Assembly: GCF_050624435.1 (NCBI RefSeq)
Contig: NC_134546.1
Coordinates: forward strand, 41,619,501-41,683,500
Reading direction: 5' to 3'
Origin: Tenrec ecaudatus
Lineage: Eukaryota > Chordata > Mammalia > Afrosoricida > Tenrecidae
DNA length: 64,000 nt
The notes under the pieces are model-generated. The model ran no database searches. It saw nothing but the letters and a program-made list of their open reading frames with translations, and was not told the origin of the DNA. The translations under genes and the position numbers were made by a program. Below, one piece after another: positions 1-10,536 of this stretch. Every line of letters begins with the position of its first letter. The first letter of the stretch is position 1.

Positions 1-871
1 TCAGTGCTTTGAATTGAGTTCTTTGTGTGAAGTTGAAAGGTTTTTCTTAAAGACAAAGATGGGGAAACACCGGGAAAGATATTGGCACAGTTTTCCTTAA
101 GCCACCTTTGTCCTCCCTTCTCCTTCCATTTTTCTCTTCAATTTCTAGTCTATGTCTTTTGTAACTTCTCTTTTTCTGTTCCCACACTATGCCTGTAATG
201 GGGGATTTCTTAGAGAATGTCTGTCTCCAGTGGTGTACTTCAGATCTAAATGGAGTCTAGGGCTTAGTCCAGGGCTGGGAAGTTGAGAAGAACACCATGG
301 AGAGGAGGAGCTGGCCTAAAAGCTATAGATGGAGACCAAGAGGGCTGACGTGAAAAGCAAAGCGTGCAGATGTCTCATTCAACCTTGAACCTCAAAGGCA
401 TCAGAGAGGATTTGGGCTCAAAGACAACGTTGCCTATCCAATCATTCTCTTTTCACCAGCATAACCTTACTGTTCTGGCTAGCAGAGCCCATCTCCTCGT
501 AGAGATAAGGTGACAGATGTTCATTTTGCTGCCTTTCTTGCAGGCATGGTGGTAATCTTGTACAATGAATAGGATGAATGTTTGTTGAAGGTCTTGTGGT
601 GGGGGGGACAAGGAGTAGGTATTCCTTTTGAATAAGAAATGCACGGAGGCAAAGACTTATCTTCTTTGTTTCAGCTGGTCATGTCTGCATGGTATTGGGA
701 AACACTCCTGTAACCTTCCTACCATTCTGTACCTCCTGTAACCTACATTCCTACCACTGCTGAACACTCGATGGATGACAGAATGGGAAATGGAATGTCC
801 CTGGGTCTTTTGGATGATTGGGCTCTCCATCTAAACCTGGAAAGTCTTATGCAATTGGCTTTATTGATTAA
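1..871. other. 3' flank of FSHR, nothing recognised
   Basis: No gene, RNA or assignable repeat is seen. Short open frames here lack homology that I recognise. Confidence 0.6.
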
Positions 872-876
872 GCCAT

Positions 877-1416
877 TGCGGTCGTTACATAATTTCATGT
901 CAACTTGATAAATAATTGTAGGAGTGAAGTCTATTCTGTCAATTAGGTCACAACCCAATGATGCCTCTTCCTTGGCCTGGCCTTCTCATGAAGATGCTGG
1001 GAACGTCCTCTATTCCTCCCTGGAGGCAGATACATTCTCTCTCTGCTTCACATTCCTGTTGTCAAGCCACATGGAGCCACACTGATGGCAGTCAGAGCCC
1101 TGGAGCTGGAGGAGCCACGTGGAGACCCGCACCAACGTTGAGATGCTTCCACCACCAGCATCCACTGATCCACAAGATTTTCCACCCACCAGCCTGTGAT
1201 CTTTCTGCATTCAGCACCATTGCATGTGCTGCATGAATGTAAAGAGGAATTAATGGACTAGTCTCAGTCATATAGGCTAATATTGGACTTACGTACTTGA
1301 TCTGGACTGGGCTGGGATGTTTTCTCAGGATACAATTGTTCTGTGATATAAAGCTCTCTCTTACATTGATATGAGTGTCTCTGATTTTGTTTCTCTAGTC
1401 AACCCAAACTAGCACA
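877..1416 (-). mobile_element. Solo LTR-like element, reverse orientation
   Basis: An element of about 540 bp with TG..CA ends, flanked by perfect 5-bp direct repeats GCCAT (872-876 and 1417-1421). It is the reverse complement of the copies at 2405 and 6909: its right end reads agactaac-like sequence and its left end resembles TGTGGTAGTTACATAA. A 5-bp duplication with TG/CA termini fits an LTR of an ERVL/MaLR-type endogenous retrovirus. No internal viral genes are present. Orientation is arbitrary, with the copy starting TGTGTTAGTC taken as plus. Confidence 0.7.
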
Positions 1417-1421
1417 GCCAT

Positions 1422-2399
1422 CTTATTCAAAGTTTCTGTTTCTTGAAGCTGAAAGTATTTTGATGAGAACCAGGAGCATGATGTTACTTTGGGGCTGCTC
1501 TTAATTTGTGTTGAGTCTTATTTAGTTTCCTTAATGGCTTCAGTGATATTTTAAACAAAGACTGTGCCACTTTTAGTAAGATCGACTGCGTATTGGAGAT
1601 GAAAGTATAGAGCAGCTGTTTCCTTGGATTTTTTTCTATCTTCCTTTGTCCTTTACAGAAACAGCGCCTAAAGTGCTGCCCACATTTAGCATGTAGATAG
1701 GAAAGCTACAGTCTCAGTGCACACGCCAGCTTCTCTGTGTGCCAAGGTGACCATTGTGAAACCACGTTTGGAGCCAGGTCATCCATTCTGATCCTAAAAC
1801 TCTCTGGATTTGCTCCGTTAGTCCCTTTAGTCTGACTACTCCAAGGAGGATCTCACCTTATTTGGCCCTTGAAGCTCAATGATGAAAAATTTGAAGGAAA
1901 GAGCGAGGTGAGAAAAGCAACAGGAAAGGCTGGCAAGAGAAGGGCAGAAAGAGAGACGGAAGCAGAACCAGGGTGAGGTCAGCACTGAGGGAAAACAGGA
2001 AGAACTGACGTCCACTCAGTTTGTACCAGGCTGACCAAATGCACAGTTTGCAGCCAGCACGCGTTCTAAGAGATCAGTGTCTGGGGCCACACATGTTGAA
2101 TAACCGACAATTGCTAATATTTTGAATGTTATCCTTAAAGATATGAGTACTTTAAGAAATCTCTTCATGGTGTTTAAGATTTAAAATGATGTTCTTTTTA
2201 TTTAAATCCAACATATTATTTGGGAATTTCTCAGAGTTGTGCTTTTCTGATGACATCTCTGGGATTGTAGTGCATATACGTTCATTGTCTGCTTGGGGGA
2301 AGCCACAACCACGGGACACACAGCTGCTGGGGTGCTCTAGTGTCATCATCACCCTTTCGGAGAAGAATGATTCATAGACAGGAAGGGTTTTCTTTCAAG
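1422..2399. other. 3' flank, nothing recognised
   Basis: Unique-looking sequence between two solo LTRs. No gene or repeat could be assigned. Confidence 0.5.
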
Positions 2400-2404
2400 T
2401 ATAG

Positions 2405-2906
2405 TGTGTTAGTCTGGGTAGACTAGAGAAACAAATCCAGAGACACTCATATGTGTATAGGAAGGAGCTTTATATACAAGAGCAATTAAATATTGAGAAA
2501 ACATCCTAGCTCAGTCCAGATCAAGTCCATAAGTCTGATTATCTTAGCCCATCTATCCAATACCAATTTATAAAGTCCTCTTTAGACTCACAAAACATAT
2601 GCAATGACACCGAATGCAGGAAGGTCACAGACCAGTGGGTGGAAAGTCTTGTGTATCCAGTAGTGGTGTAAGCATCTCAACCCTGGCAAGTGTCTCTACA
2701 TGGCTCCTCCAGCTCAGGGCACTAGAGTAGCTCCATGTGTCTTGTCAGCTGAAATGTCCCCTAGGGAGACAGTGTCCCTCCTCCAGGGAGCTATTTATCT
2801 CCTTAGCTCCTCCAGATGAGGTCATTAAGCTGCGACCTGATTGAGAGGTTAAACTCTACCCCTTCACTCTTAATTCAAATTGGTAACAGATTATGTAACT
2901 ACCACA
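2405..2906 (+). mobile_element. Solo LTR-like element
   Basis: A 502-bp element starting TGTGTTAGTCTGGGTAGACT and ending ACTACCACA, flanked by perfect 5-bp duplications TATAG (2400-2404 and 2907-2911). It belongs to the same family as the elements at 877, 6909, 13443 and 43769. It is solo, with no internal region. Confidence 0.75.
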
Positions 2907-3039
2907 TATAGGAAGGTTAGAAATGATTTCTTTCACTTGAGGCTTTTCTTAAGGGTTTGGAGACACTGAATTTAGCTATCAATAACTGTATTTGCTTAAT
3001 GAGAAAAGATTTTTCTCTTAATAACTCAAATAAACAAAA

Positions 3040-3262
3040 TAAACAGACCCACTGCTGCTGAGTCAATTCAGATCCACAACAACCCTCCCTATAAATACCC
3101 ATTAGAACTACCCTTTTGAGTTTCTGAGACTAAATCTTTATGGGGTCACACAGCTTGATGCTTTTCCCCTCGACCAGCTGGTAGGACTGGATTGCTAGTG
3201 GGTTTGAACTTGTGGTTGGTTAGCAGCCCAACAGCTAACCCACTGTGCCACCAGGCCTCCAA
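3040..3262 (-). repeat. AfroSINE-type SINE
   Basis: The plus strand ends with ccaactgtgccaccaggcctcc-like sequence preceded by gtgggtttgaac and ttagcagcccaac. This is the reverse complement of the tRNA-derived A/B-box head of afrotherian SINEs. The 3' body lies to the left. Confidence 0.75.
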
Positions 3263-3379
3263 TGGCTAACTAGGAATGTAACTGACAAAGTACAGGAACA
3301 ACTGTCTTCTGAGAGACTCTTGGTATGTAATTATCTTTGAACTTATTTTTGTCTCTTAGAGCAACAAGATTTTTACTCA

Positions 3380-3545
3380 CTGCCATGGAGTCCAGGGTAG
3401 AATTGCCCAGTGGTTTTCCACGACTGTAACTCTTCAGGAGAGTAGTCAGTCTCATCTTTCTTTTACAGAGCTGCTGGTCATTTGGAACTGCTGATCTTTC
3501 AGTTAACAGCCCAGTGTGTAACAAGGACACCACCAGAGTTACATA
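3380..3545 (-). repeat. AfroSINE-type SINE
   Basis: A second reverse-oriented, decayed copy. It keeps the block around gtaactcttcaggag, then ctgctggtcatttggaactgctgatctttc and a degenerate head (ttaacagccc). It abuts the RTE 3' end that starts near 3560. Confidence 0.65.
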
Positions 3546-3559
3546 AACTGTGTGCATTA

Positions 3560-5036
3560 TCAGCTTTGTTATTGTTGTTGTCATCGAATTGGGCCTGACT
3601 CATAGCCACCCTGTGCTCAAGAGCATGAAACACTGCCCAGTCCTGCTCCGTCCTCACAATTGTTCAGATGCCCAAGCCCATTGTTACAGCCACTGTGTCC
3701 GTCCAGCTCATTGAGGACCTTCCTCTTTTCTGCTACCTCTTCACTTTGCCAGGAGTGATATTCTTCTCCAGGGACTGGCCTCTGACAAGATGTCTGAAGT
3801 ACAGAAGACAAAGCCTTGCCATCCTTGCCGCTAAGGGACATTCTGGCCTGACTTTTCCTAATACATGTCAGTTTGTCCTGTTAGCAGTCCATGACATTTT
3901 CAATATTCTTTGCAAGCATTACAATTTCAATGCATCAATGTTTCTTCAGTCTTCCTTATTCATCGTCCAACATTCACACACATGTGGACAATCGAAAAGA
4001 CCATGGCTTGGTTCAGACACACCTTAGTTCTCAAAGTAATATCCTTGATTTTCAATACTCTAAAGAGGTTTTGTGCCGAAGATTTGCAATACCTTGTTTA
4101 AGCTCCCCCGCTCTCCACGCCAATCCCTCCACCCCTCCTTGATCTCTTGACTGCTGCTTTCATGAGCATTGATTGTGGATCCAAAAAAGACAAAATCCTT
4201 GACAACTTTTACCTTTTCTCCGTTTAGCATGATGTTACCTATTGGCTGAGCTGTGAGGATTTTAGTTTTCTTTCCATTGAGTTGGAATCATATTGAAGGC
4301 TGCAATGCTTGATCTTCATCAGCAAGTCCTTCTCATTTTCAACTAGCAAGGTTGTGTCATCTGCATTCTGAAGATTGTTAATAAGCCTTTCTCCAATCCC
4401 GATGTCACATTTTTCTTCATATAATCCAGTTTCTCTAATAATGTTTTGAGCATACAGACAGAAGTATGATGATGGGATTCAACCTGGACACACATCTTTC
4501 CTGATTTTAGAGCATGCAGTATTCCCTGTTCTATGTACAAGACGGTCTCTTGTTCAATATACAAGTTCCTCATGAGCACAATGAGGTGTTCTGGAATTCC
4601 CATTCTTCTCAATGTTACCCAAGTTTGCTATGATCCACACACTGCTGAAAGTCTTTGTAAATCAACAAAACACAAGTAAACACCTTTCTGGTATTCTCTT
4701 CTTTGAACCAAGATCCAGCTGACATCAGCAATGACATCCTGTGTGCCGTGTATTCTTCTGAATCCAGCCTAAACCTCTGGCAGCTCTCTGTCAATGTCCT
4801 GCTGCAACCGTTGATGATCTTCAGCAAAAACTTACTGGCATGTGATATCAGTGATATTTTTCTAGAGTTTGAGTAGTCTGCTGGGTCACCTTTCTTGGAA
4901 TGTGCACAAATATGGATCTCTTCCAGTTAGTTGGCCAAGTAGTTGTCTTCCAAATTTCCTGGCATAGATTAGTGTTTCCATTGCTCCATCAGCTTGTTGA
5001 ATCATTTCAATTGGTATTCTGGGGTATTGTTTTTGG
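3560..5036 (-). mobile_element. RTE/BovB-type LINE 3' half, decayed
   Basis: The minus strand holds broken reverse-transcriptase coding sequence. One segment (4343-4612) reads MGIPEHLIVLMRNLY, then a GIL..SGKMC block typical of the RTE/BovB polymerase. Further downstream a frame reads DDTTLLVENEKDLLMKIK, the family's (A)DDTTL catalytic block and the region after it. Stops and indels are numerous. The 3' end at about 3560-3585 carries a (CAA)n-like tail on the minus strand, as in RTE elements. It is non-functional. Confidence 0.8.
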
Positions 5037-5072
5037 CTAATGTTTATTATAAGCAGCTATATCATAATATAC

Positions 5073-5453
5073 AGGAGCCCCGGTGGTGGAGTGTCTGAGC
5101 CCTTGGTTACTAACTGAAAGGTCAGCGCTTTTTATGCACCAGGTACTCCACAGGAGAAAGAATACAGCTTTGGGATTCCTATGGGGCAGTACTGCTCTGT
5201 CTAAAGCAACAGTTCTCAACCTTCCTCATGCCCCGGCCCTTTCATACAGTTCCTCATGCTGTGGTGACACCTCTCAACCATAAAATTATTTTTGTTGCTA
5301 CTTCATCACTGTAATTTTGCTATTGTTATGAATCAGGAGACCCCTGTGAAAGGGTCGTTTGACCCCCAAAGGGGTTGGGACCCACAGGCTGAGAACCGCT
5401 GGTCTAAAGGATTGTTATAAGTTAGAATCTACTTGACAGTAATGGGCTTGTTA
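5073..5453 (+). repeat. AfroSINE split by a SPIN transposon
   Basis: The head (aggagccccggtggtggag) starts at 5073 and the body runs to 5206 (atggggcagtactgctctg). It resumes at 5410 with gattgttataagttagaatc and tacttgacagtaatgggctt. The gap is filled by a SPIN element at 5207-5401. Confidence 0.85.
5207..5401. mobile_element. SPIN-type non-autonomous hAT transposon
   Basis: A 195-bp element with inverted ends (CAACAGTTCTCAACCTTCC on the left and the mirrored GAGAACCGCTG on the right). Its body includes ataaaattattttt, cctgtgaaagggtcgtttgac and ccccaaaggggttgggac, all diagnostic of SPIN short elements. Perfect 8-bp target duplications GTCTAAAG flank it (5199-5206 and 5402-5409), fitting the family's preference for an NTCTANNN-like target. 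It sits inside an AfroSINE. Confidence 0.93.
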
Positions 5454-5704
5454 TGTCACAGAATACAGAATGCTGCATCTTATTTTAAATTTCAACTGCT
5501 CATCGCTTTTGAGTTCAAATTTAGAAATACTTTGTCCTAGGACACATACCAGGAGGAAGAATGGCTGCAGATGGAGCTGGGATTGCCTAACAGCGCAGCA
5601 GAGTGATGTGGGGGTGGAAGAAAATGTGAAAGGAGAGGCTTTTACTTTAGACTAGCTCTAGATCAGGACTGTTGCAGAGAAACAAAGCATGAGCCATACA
5701 CAGG

Positions 5705-5915
5705 GGGTACTTGACGTATGCTAGTTGTTGTTTTAATGCACAGTCAATTCCAATTCAAATCTAATGGGGTACAGGCAGTGACCCCCGTGTGACAGAATTT
5801 TGTTGGTTTTAATTTTGGGGGGAACAGATCACCAAGTCTTTCTCCCTTGGAAAAGCTGGGTGGGTTAATGGTTTTGATCAGCACGTGAACACTTAACTAT
5901 TGGGCCATCACTGAT
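5705..5915 (-). repeat. AfroSINE-type SINE, diverged
   Basis: A reverse-oriented copy with gtcaattccaattcaaatct at the 3' side, cagatcaccaagtctttctc in the body and a degraded head (acttaactattgggccatca). Confidence 0.6.
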
Positions 5916-6034
5916 CCCTAAATATTCTAGTGGCCACATTAAAAAAAAGAAAGATGTAATTTATTTTCAGAATGAATAATATTTATCCTAATGTCCCTAC
6001 AATATGATCAGTTCAATAATCAATAGAAATATTA

Positions 6035-6231
6035 TGCATGAGCTTTTCATTGCCATTGGGTCGATTTGGGCTCTTAGCGACCCTACAGAATAGGGGAGAA
6101 CTATACCTAGGGGTTTCCAAGAGTCTGTTTATGGGATTAGGAAGCTTTGTACTTCCGTGGAGAAGCTGGTAGTTTTCAACTGTGGATCTTGGAGATCTTA
6201 ACCAGTGTGTAGCTACTATGCCACCAAGGGT
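6035..6231 (-). repeat. AfroSINE-type SINE
   Basis: A reverse-oriented copy: gccattgggtcgatttgggc, then agcgaccctacagaat in the body, and a head remnant reading actatgccaccaagggtc. Confidence 0.7.
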
Positions 6232-6908
6232 CATTCATCTCCCCCCACCTTATTCCTTTTGCACCAATTCCTATGTTCATATTTACAAAACATTTCGATT
6301 TAGCCTAGCTGCATATCAAGTGCTCAGCTGGCACAGGGAATGAGGGGCTACTGTGGTCTGTTTACAAAAGAAATTTTATTTTATTTTTCACTTGATGTTC
6401 ATATTACAAGGTCAGTCAAAAAGGAGCGTTACTAAGGTTCTGTTTCACATGTGCACAGGATCTTCCTAAGCATAACATTTTTACACACACCTCTTCAATC
6501 AATGGATGCCTGCAGGCAAATTCTCTCAGTGAAGACACTTGAATTAGTCTTCCTGGGGTGCCTTCCAAAGTAGATCCAATCAAAACAGTGGCTTCCCTGG
6601 GGGTCTGTTGGGCCAGTTAATTTCAAGCCAGAAAGGACAGCTCAGAAAATGTTGACTTTTTTTATTCTAAAGGGTCATGCTCACAGATTTTCCCAAAGAA
6701 TGTAGAGCGATCAAGAAGACTCATGAAAACGAACTTTAAAAAATACTGTACTAGTGAGAAAAAAGCCAAGAAAGTTGTGCTGCCTAATTTCTTCCCCACC
6801 CCCATGATATTGTATCTGATCAATCTTTGAGGGTAGCCAGTGCTGTCACAGGAGAATATTATTAGGAAACTGTATCCATTCCACCATATGGCCCTGATCT
6901 TGACCCTT

Positions 6909-7445
6909 TGTGTTAATCTTGGTTGACTAGAGAAACAAATTCATAGATACTCGTATGTGTGTAAGAAAGAGCTTTATATACAAGAGTAATTGTACATTAA
7001 GGAAGCATCCCAGCCCAGTTCAGTCCAAGGCCATAAGTCCAATATTAGCCCATATGTCCAGTACTAGTCTATAAAGTCCTCTTCAGTCTAACACAACACA
7101 TGCAATGACGCCAGATGCAGGAAGTTCACCGGCCAGTGGGTGAAAAGTCTTGTGGATCCAGTGGCAGTAGAGGCATCTCAATGTTGGCAGGGGTCTCTAC
7201 ATGGTTCCTCCAGCTCAGGGCACTAGTGTAGTTCCATGTGTTTTGTCAGCTGCAATGTTTCCCAGGAAGTAAGCTGAGAGAGTGTGTTTCCCACCTCCAA
7301 GGAGGAATATAGGAGTTCCCAGAATCCTCAGGAGAAGGCCATGCCCACACAGAGGCCTCATTGTCTATGACCTAATCGACAGGTGAGACTCCACCATTTC
7401 ACTCTTAATCCTCTCAAATTGACAAATGATTCTATAACTATCAGA
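6909..7445 (+). mobile_element. Solo LTR-like element
   Basis: A 537-bp member of the TGTGTTAGTC family (start TGTGTTAATCTTGGTTGACT, end ATAACTATCAGA), flanked by perfect 5-bp duplications CCCTT (6904-6908 and 7446-7450). No internal retroviral genes. Confidence 0.75.
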
Positions 7446-7450
7446 CCCTT

Positions 7451-9740
7451 GGCTTATTTTTGCTCCCCAAACTCAATGAACATGGAAAAAGAAGACAAGG
7501 TGGGTACCTCAAGGATGCCAAAACTTCAGTTTTGACCTGATATAAGTGAGAGTGCAGAATTTTTCAGGGAAGGGTTAGCGAGATACAGCTACTGTTATGA
7601 CAGATGTGTAGACCTAGATAGACGACATATCAAGGAACAATAGCATCACATTTTTATATTTTTGTTTAAAATATTTCTTTGGTTTTTGTAATAATACTTT
7701 TAAAATTTACTCTCATATATTGTGATAGATGGAGCTCATTGCTTCTCTATCTAGCCCAGTAAGGGGTTCCTTTCTTAAGTTATTCGGGACCAACTTTGAA
7801 AAGTATGGACTCAGGACAATGGGAGAAAGAATGAGTTTTAAACTGAAGGAGCACGTGGTAAGAGGAGACATGGAGCATTTTGAGCTGGCCATGAGAGAGC
7901 TTGATGAAGGCTTGTGGCTGGTATTTATGATCCATATTCACCAAGTGGGGTCATTTATGAAAATAGGTGTAACTAGTTTGATCATTTTATCTGGAACAAT
8001 ATAATGCAGTAAAGTGACTCCTCGACTGGTCATCAGGCCAGTAGCCCGGGTACTAATCTGGGAAATAAACTCACATCTGCACTAGGCTTGCTACAGCCTC
8101 ATTCCTAGTTATCTGTTCATTCAGTCTTTAAAATAAATTGAATTGGTATGTATTATGGTTAACCTTAGTCACAGAGGAAGAAAGTAGATTTGGACAGGCA
8201 GACTGATTAGCGTTGACTTACTTTAGAGTCAACTCTGTCTGATTCCTTAAATGTATTTTTTTATATTCAAATCTATATGCATGATACATTGTAGGCTGTA
8301 TCTAGGTTGTATCTTTTATTCATCATAATTAAACCAGAGGAGAACCAGTTGCGCGTGCACACACACAGATAACGGATTCTCTTTTTAATATATTTTGTAT
8401 TTGTGTTTATCTCCTTGATAAAATTTATTGGTAAGTCCAAATAAATTACTTGCTCTGCTTTTGTGGCCATTTGCAGACATGTGTAGAGTAATGAAACATG
8501 TGAGTCGCTGGATATGCACATTCCCTGCTGACGTCGATTAAAGTAAATCTGTGCTTTCTTCTTCAGCTCTCACAATATAAACAAACATTGTGATTTATTT
8601 AGTGCTCCTCCCCCAGCCACTGCAACACACACACACACACACACACACATGCACACATTTTTGTTGATGAATTTACTGGTTTAAGTAGTTCTCAAGAGTA
8701 GTGCTGAAATGACATTGAGTGTTCTTGAGCATGAGCAGGCTATGATGTACCTTATGGCATATATACATGTATTATTCTGTGAAATCAAAGTTAATAAAGT
8801 GTCATTAACGAAAAATACATATGTAGAAACACATCAAATAAAATTACGTGTTGGTCAGTTGATGGAAATTTCGTGACTAGGGGCTTCCAGGAACCTGCAG
8901 TCCTGCTCCCCCCTTGGGGCAAAGTCACAATTCATTACTTGTGGCATCTTTGTAGAACAATTTCGGTAAAAATGAGAATGGACCGTGTGTGTGTATGTGT
9001 GTGTAAGAGGTAGTGGTAGTTAGAATTCTCCCCTCCCATAGTTGAGATCTCTCCTCCCCTATGCGAGACCTGGGTTCAGTTCTCAGCCAACACACCTCGT
9101 GTGCGGTGGACTACGAAGAAAGGAAAGGAAATCTATTTCCATGGATCCGTCCACAGCAATAGCAACAATACGCTTGTTAGAGGGAATTGGTTGATGCCAT
9201 TGTGGGGCTCATTGTGAAGTAGGGACTTTAAGTACACTGGGCAAGTAGGCAGGGAAGAAGGGCACAAGGACACTAGAACCCTCAAGTCTTGCCTCGGACA
9301 TTGGTGTATGGTGTCTAACCAGCTCATTCTGGTTGCACCTCTGGTGAGAATTTGCATTCCTGTTCCAGGTTGACTGAATCCGAATGCACATTTTAACCAA
9401 CTTCTTTCTTATATATACATAAAACATCTGGGGATTACCTAGGGATAAGGTGAAAATGTTGATTCCGATTCAGTCTAATGCAAATTATCAGTCGGAGATT
9501 TCACTGGAATAAACAGGTCAGACTGAAGCCATGTTTTGATGGCAAAAGTATCCTGCAGAAACCAGAACACTTCATCAGGGAGTGAAGCACTAAGTCTGAG
9601 AACTTGAAGGAGGAGCTAAGGGGAGGTTGCAGTTGCAGACTCAGCCCCGCCTCAGACCATGGAGCTGAGTCAGCTGATTAGCTATACAGTGCATGGGCTA
9701 CAAAATGGTTGCTGCCCTCTTTGGACCACAAACCCCAACC
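7451..9740. other. 3' flank, mostly unassigned
   Basis: No gene seen. A dinucleotide repeat lies at 8624-8649 and a GT-rich patch near 8985-9005. Nothing else could be assigned. Confidence 0.5.
8624..8649. repeat. (AC)n microsatellite
   Basis: About 13 uninterrupted AC units, followed by a degenerate acatgcacacat tail. Confidence 0.95.
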
Positions 9741-9744
9741 AAAA

Positions 9745-9922
9745 CTAAATTCAATGCCGTCAACTGATTTCAACTTACGGCGACCCTGCTCTGGGTTTCT
9801 GAGGTTGAAAATCTTTATTGGAGTAGACAGCCTCATCATTTCCTGTAGTGTGGTTTGTGGGTTTGAACTACTGACCTTGCTGTTAATAATCCAATGCCAA
9901 CTCAACAGCACCGTCAGGGCTC
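9745..9922 (-). repeat. AfroSINE-type SINE
   Basis: A reverse-oriented copy: tgccgtcaactgatttcaac and cggcgaccctgctctgggtt at the 3' side, gtgggtttgaactactgacc in the tRNA-like part, and a head reading caccgtcagggctcc. Confidence 0.8.
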
Positions 9923-10234
9923 CGTGTCTCACTTCTACCCTCCTATTTCTCTAGGGGACTCTGTTCATCAGAAACACAGCAGACATAGGAGACAGGGACC
10001 CTTTAGGTATAATTTTCAATTTAGCCAAGTTGACCCAATGTGTAGTCAACACATGGATGCTCAACAAATACTTTTTAATTGAATACAATACTGCTGCTTT
10101 TGGAAGTTCCCTGGATGTCAAAGCGCAGGGTGCCACCTATATCTCTACAAGCCAGGACACCTTGACTGCCTCACGTAAGTTTTTTGTGTCTTGGATTTCT
10201 CAACTGTAAATCTCCAAGAATAATCCCTGGCCTG

Positions 10235-10240
10235 TTTATT
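10235..10240 (-). terminator. Candidate FSHR polyadenylation signal
   Basis: The minus strand reads AATAAA here, about 300 bases past the FSHR stop codon. It is the first canonical hexamer I see downstream of the gene. Use of this site is inference; longer 3' UTRs ending further into 1-10234 are possible. Confidence 0.4.
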
Positions 10241-10536
10241 GAATCGGATTTTTATGAGCACTAGTTGAGATAATCTGAATTAAAAGTAGCTCAAATATTA
10301 TAAAGCATAAACAAATGCTATATAGGATTTCATTATTTTAATGACTGTTAGTGTCTTATTACTTAAGCTTCCTAATCTATTACATGGTATTAGTAGTTTC
10401 TGAGCAATTTACTTCACTAACATGTCAGGGCGATAATCTTAGATGGGTTTGGGAAAGCGCAGTCAGTTATCCATGGCGCACTCTTCAAAGGTAAGACTTG
10501 TCCTTCAACCCCGCAGACACATTTTCACATTGTGTT

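Noticed and set aside
6600-6908. Possible mariner or other transposon fragment upstream of the solo LTR at 6909
   Set aside because: Only a short PYGPDLDP-like reading near 6875-6900 suggests it; too little to call.
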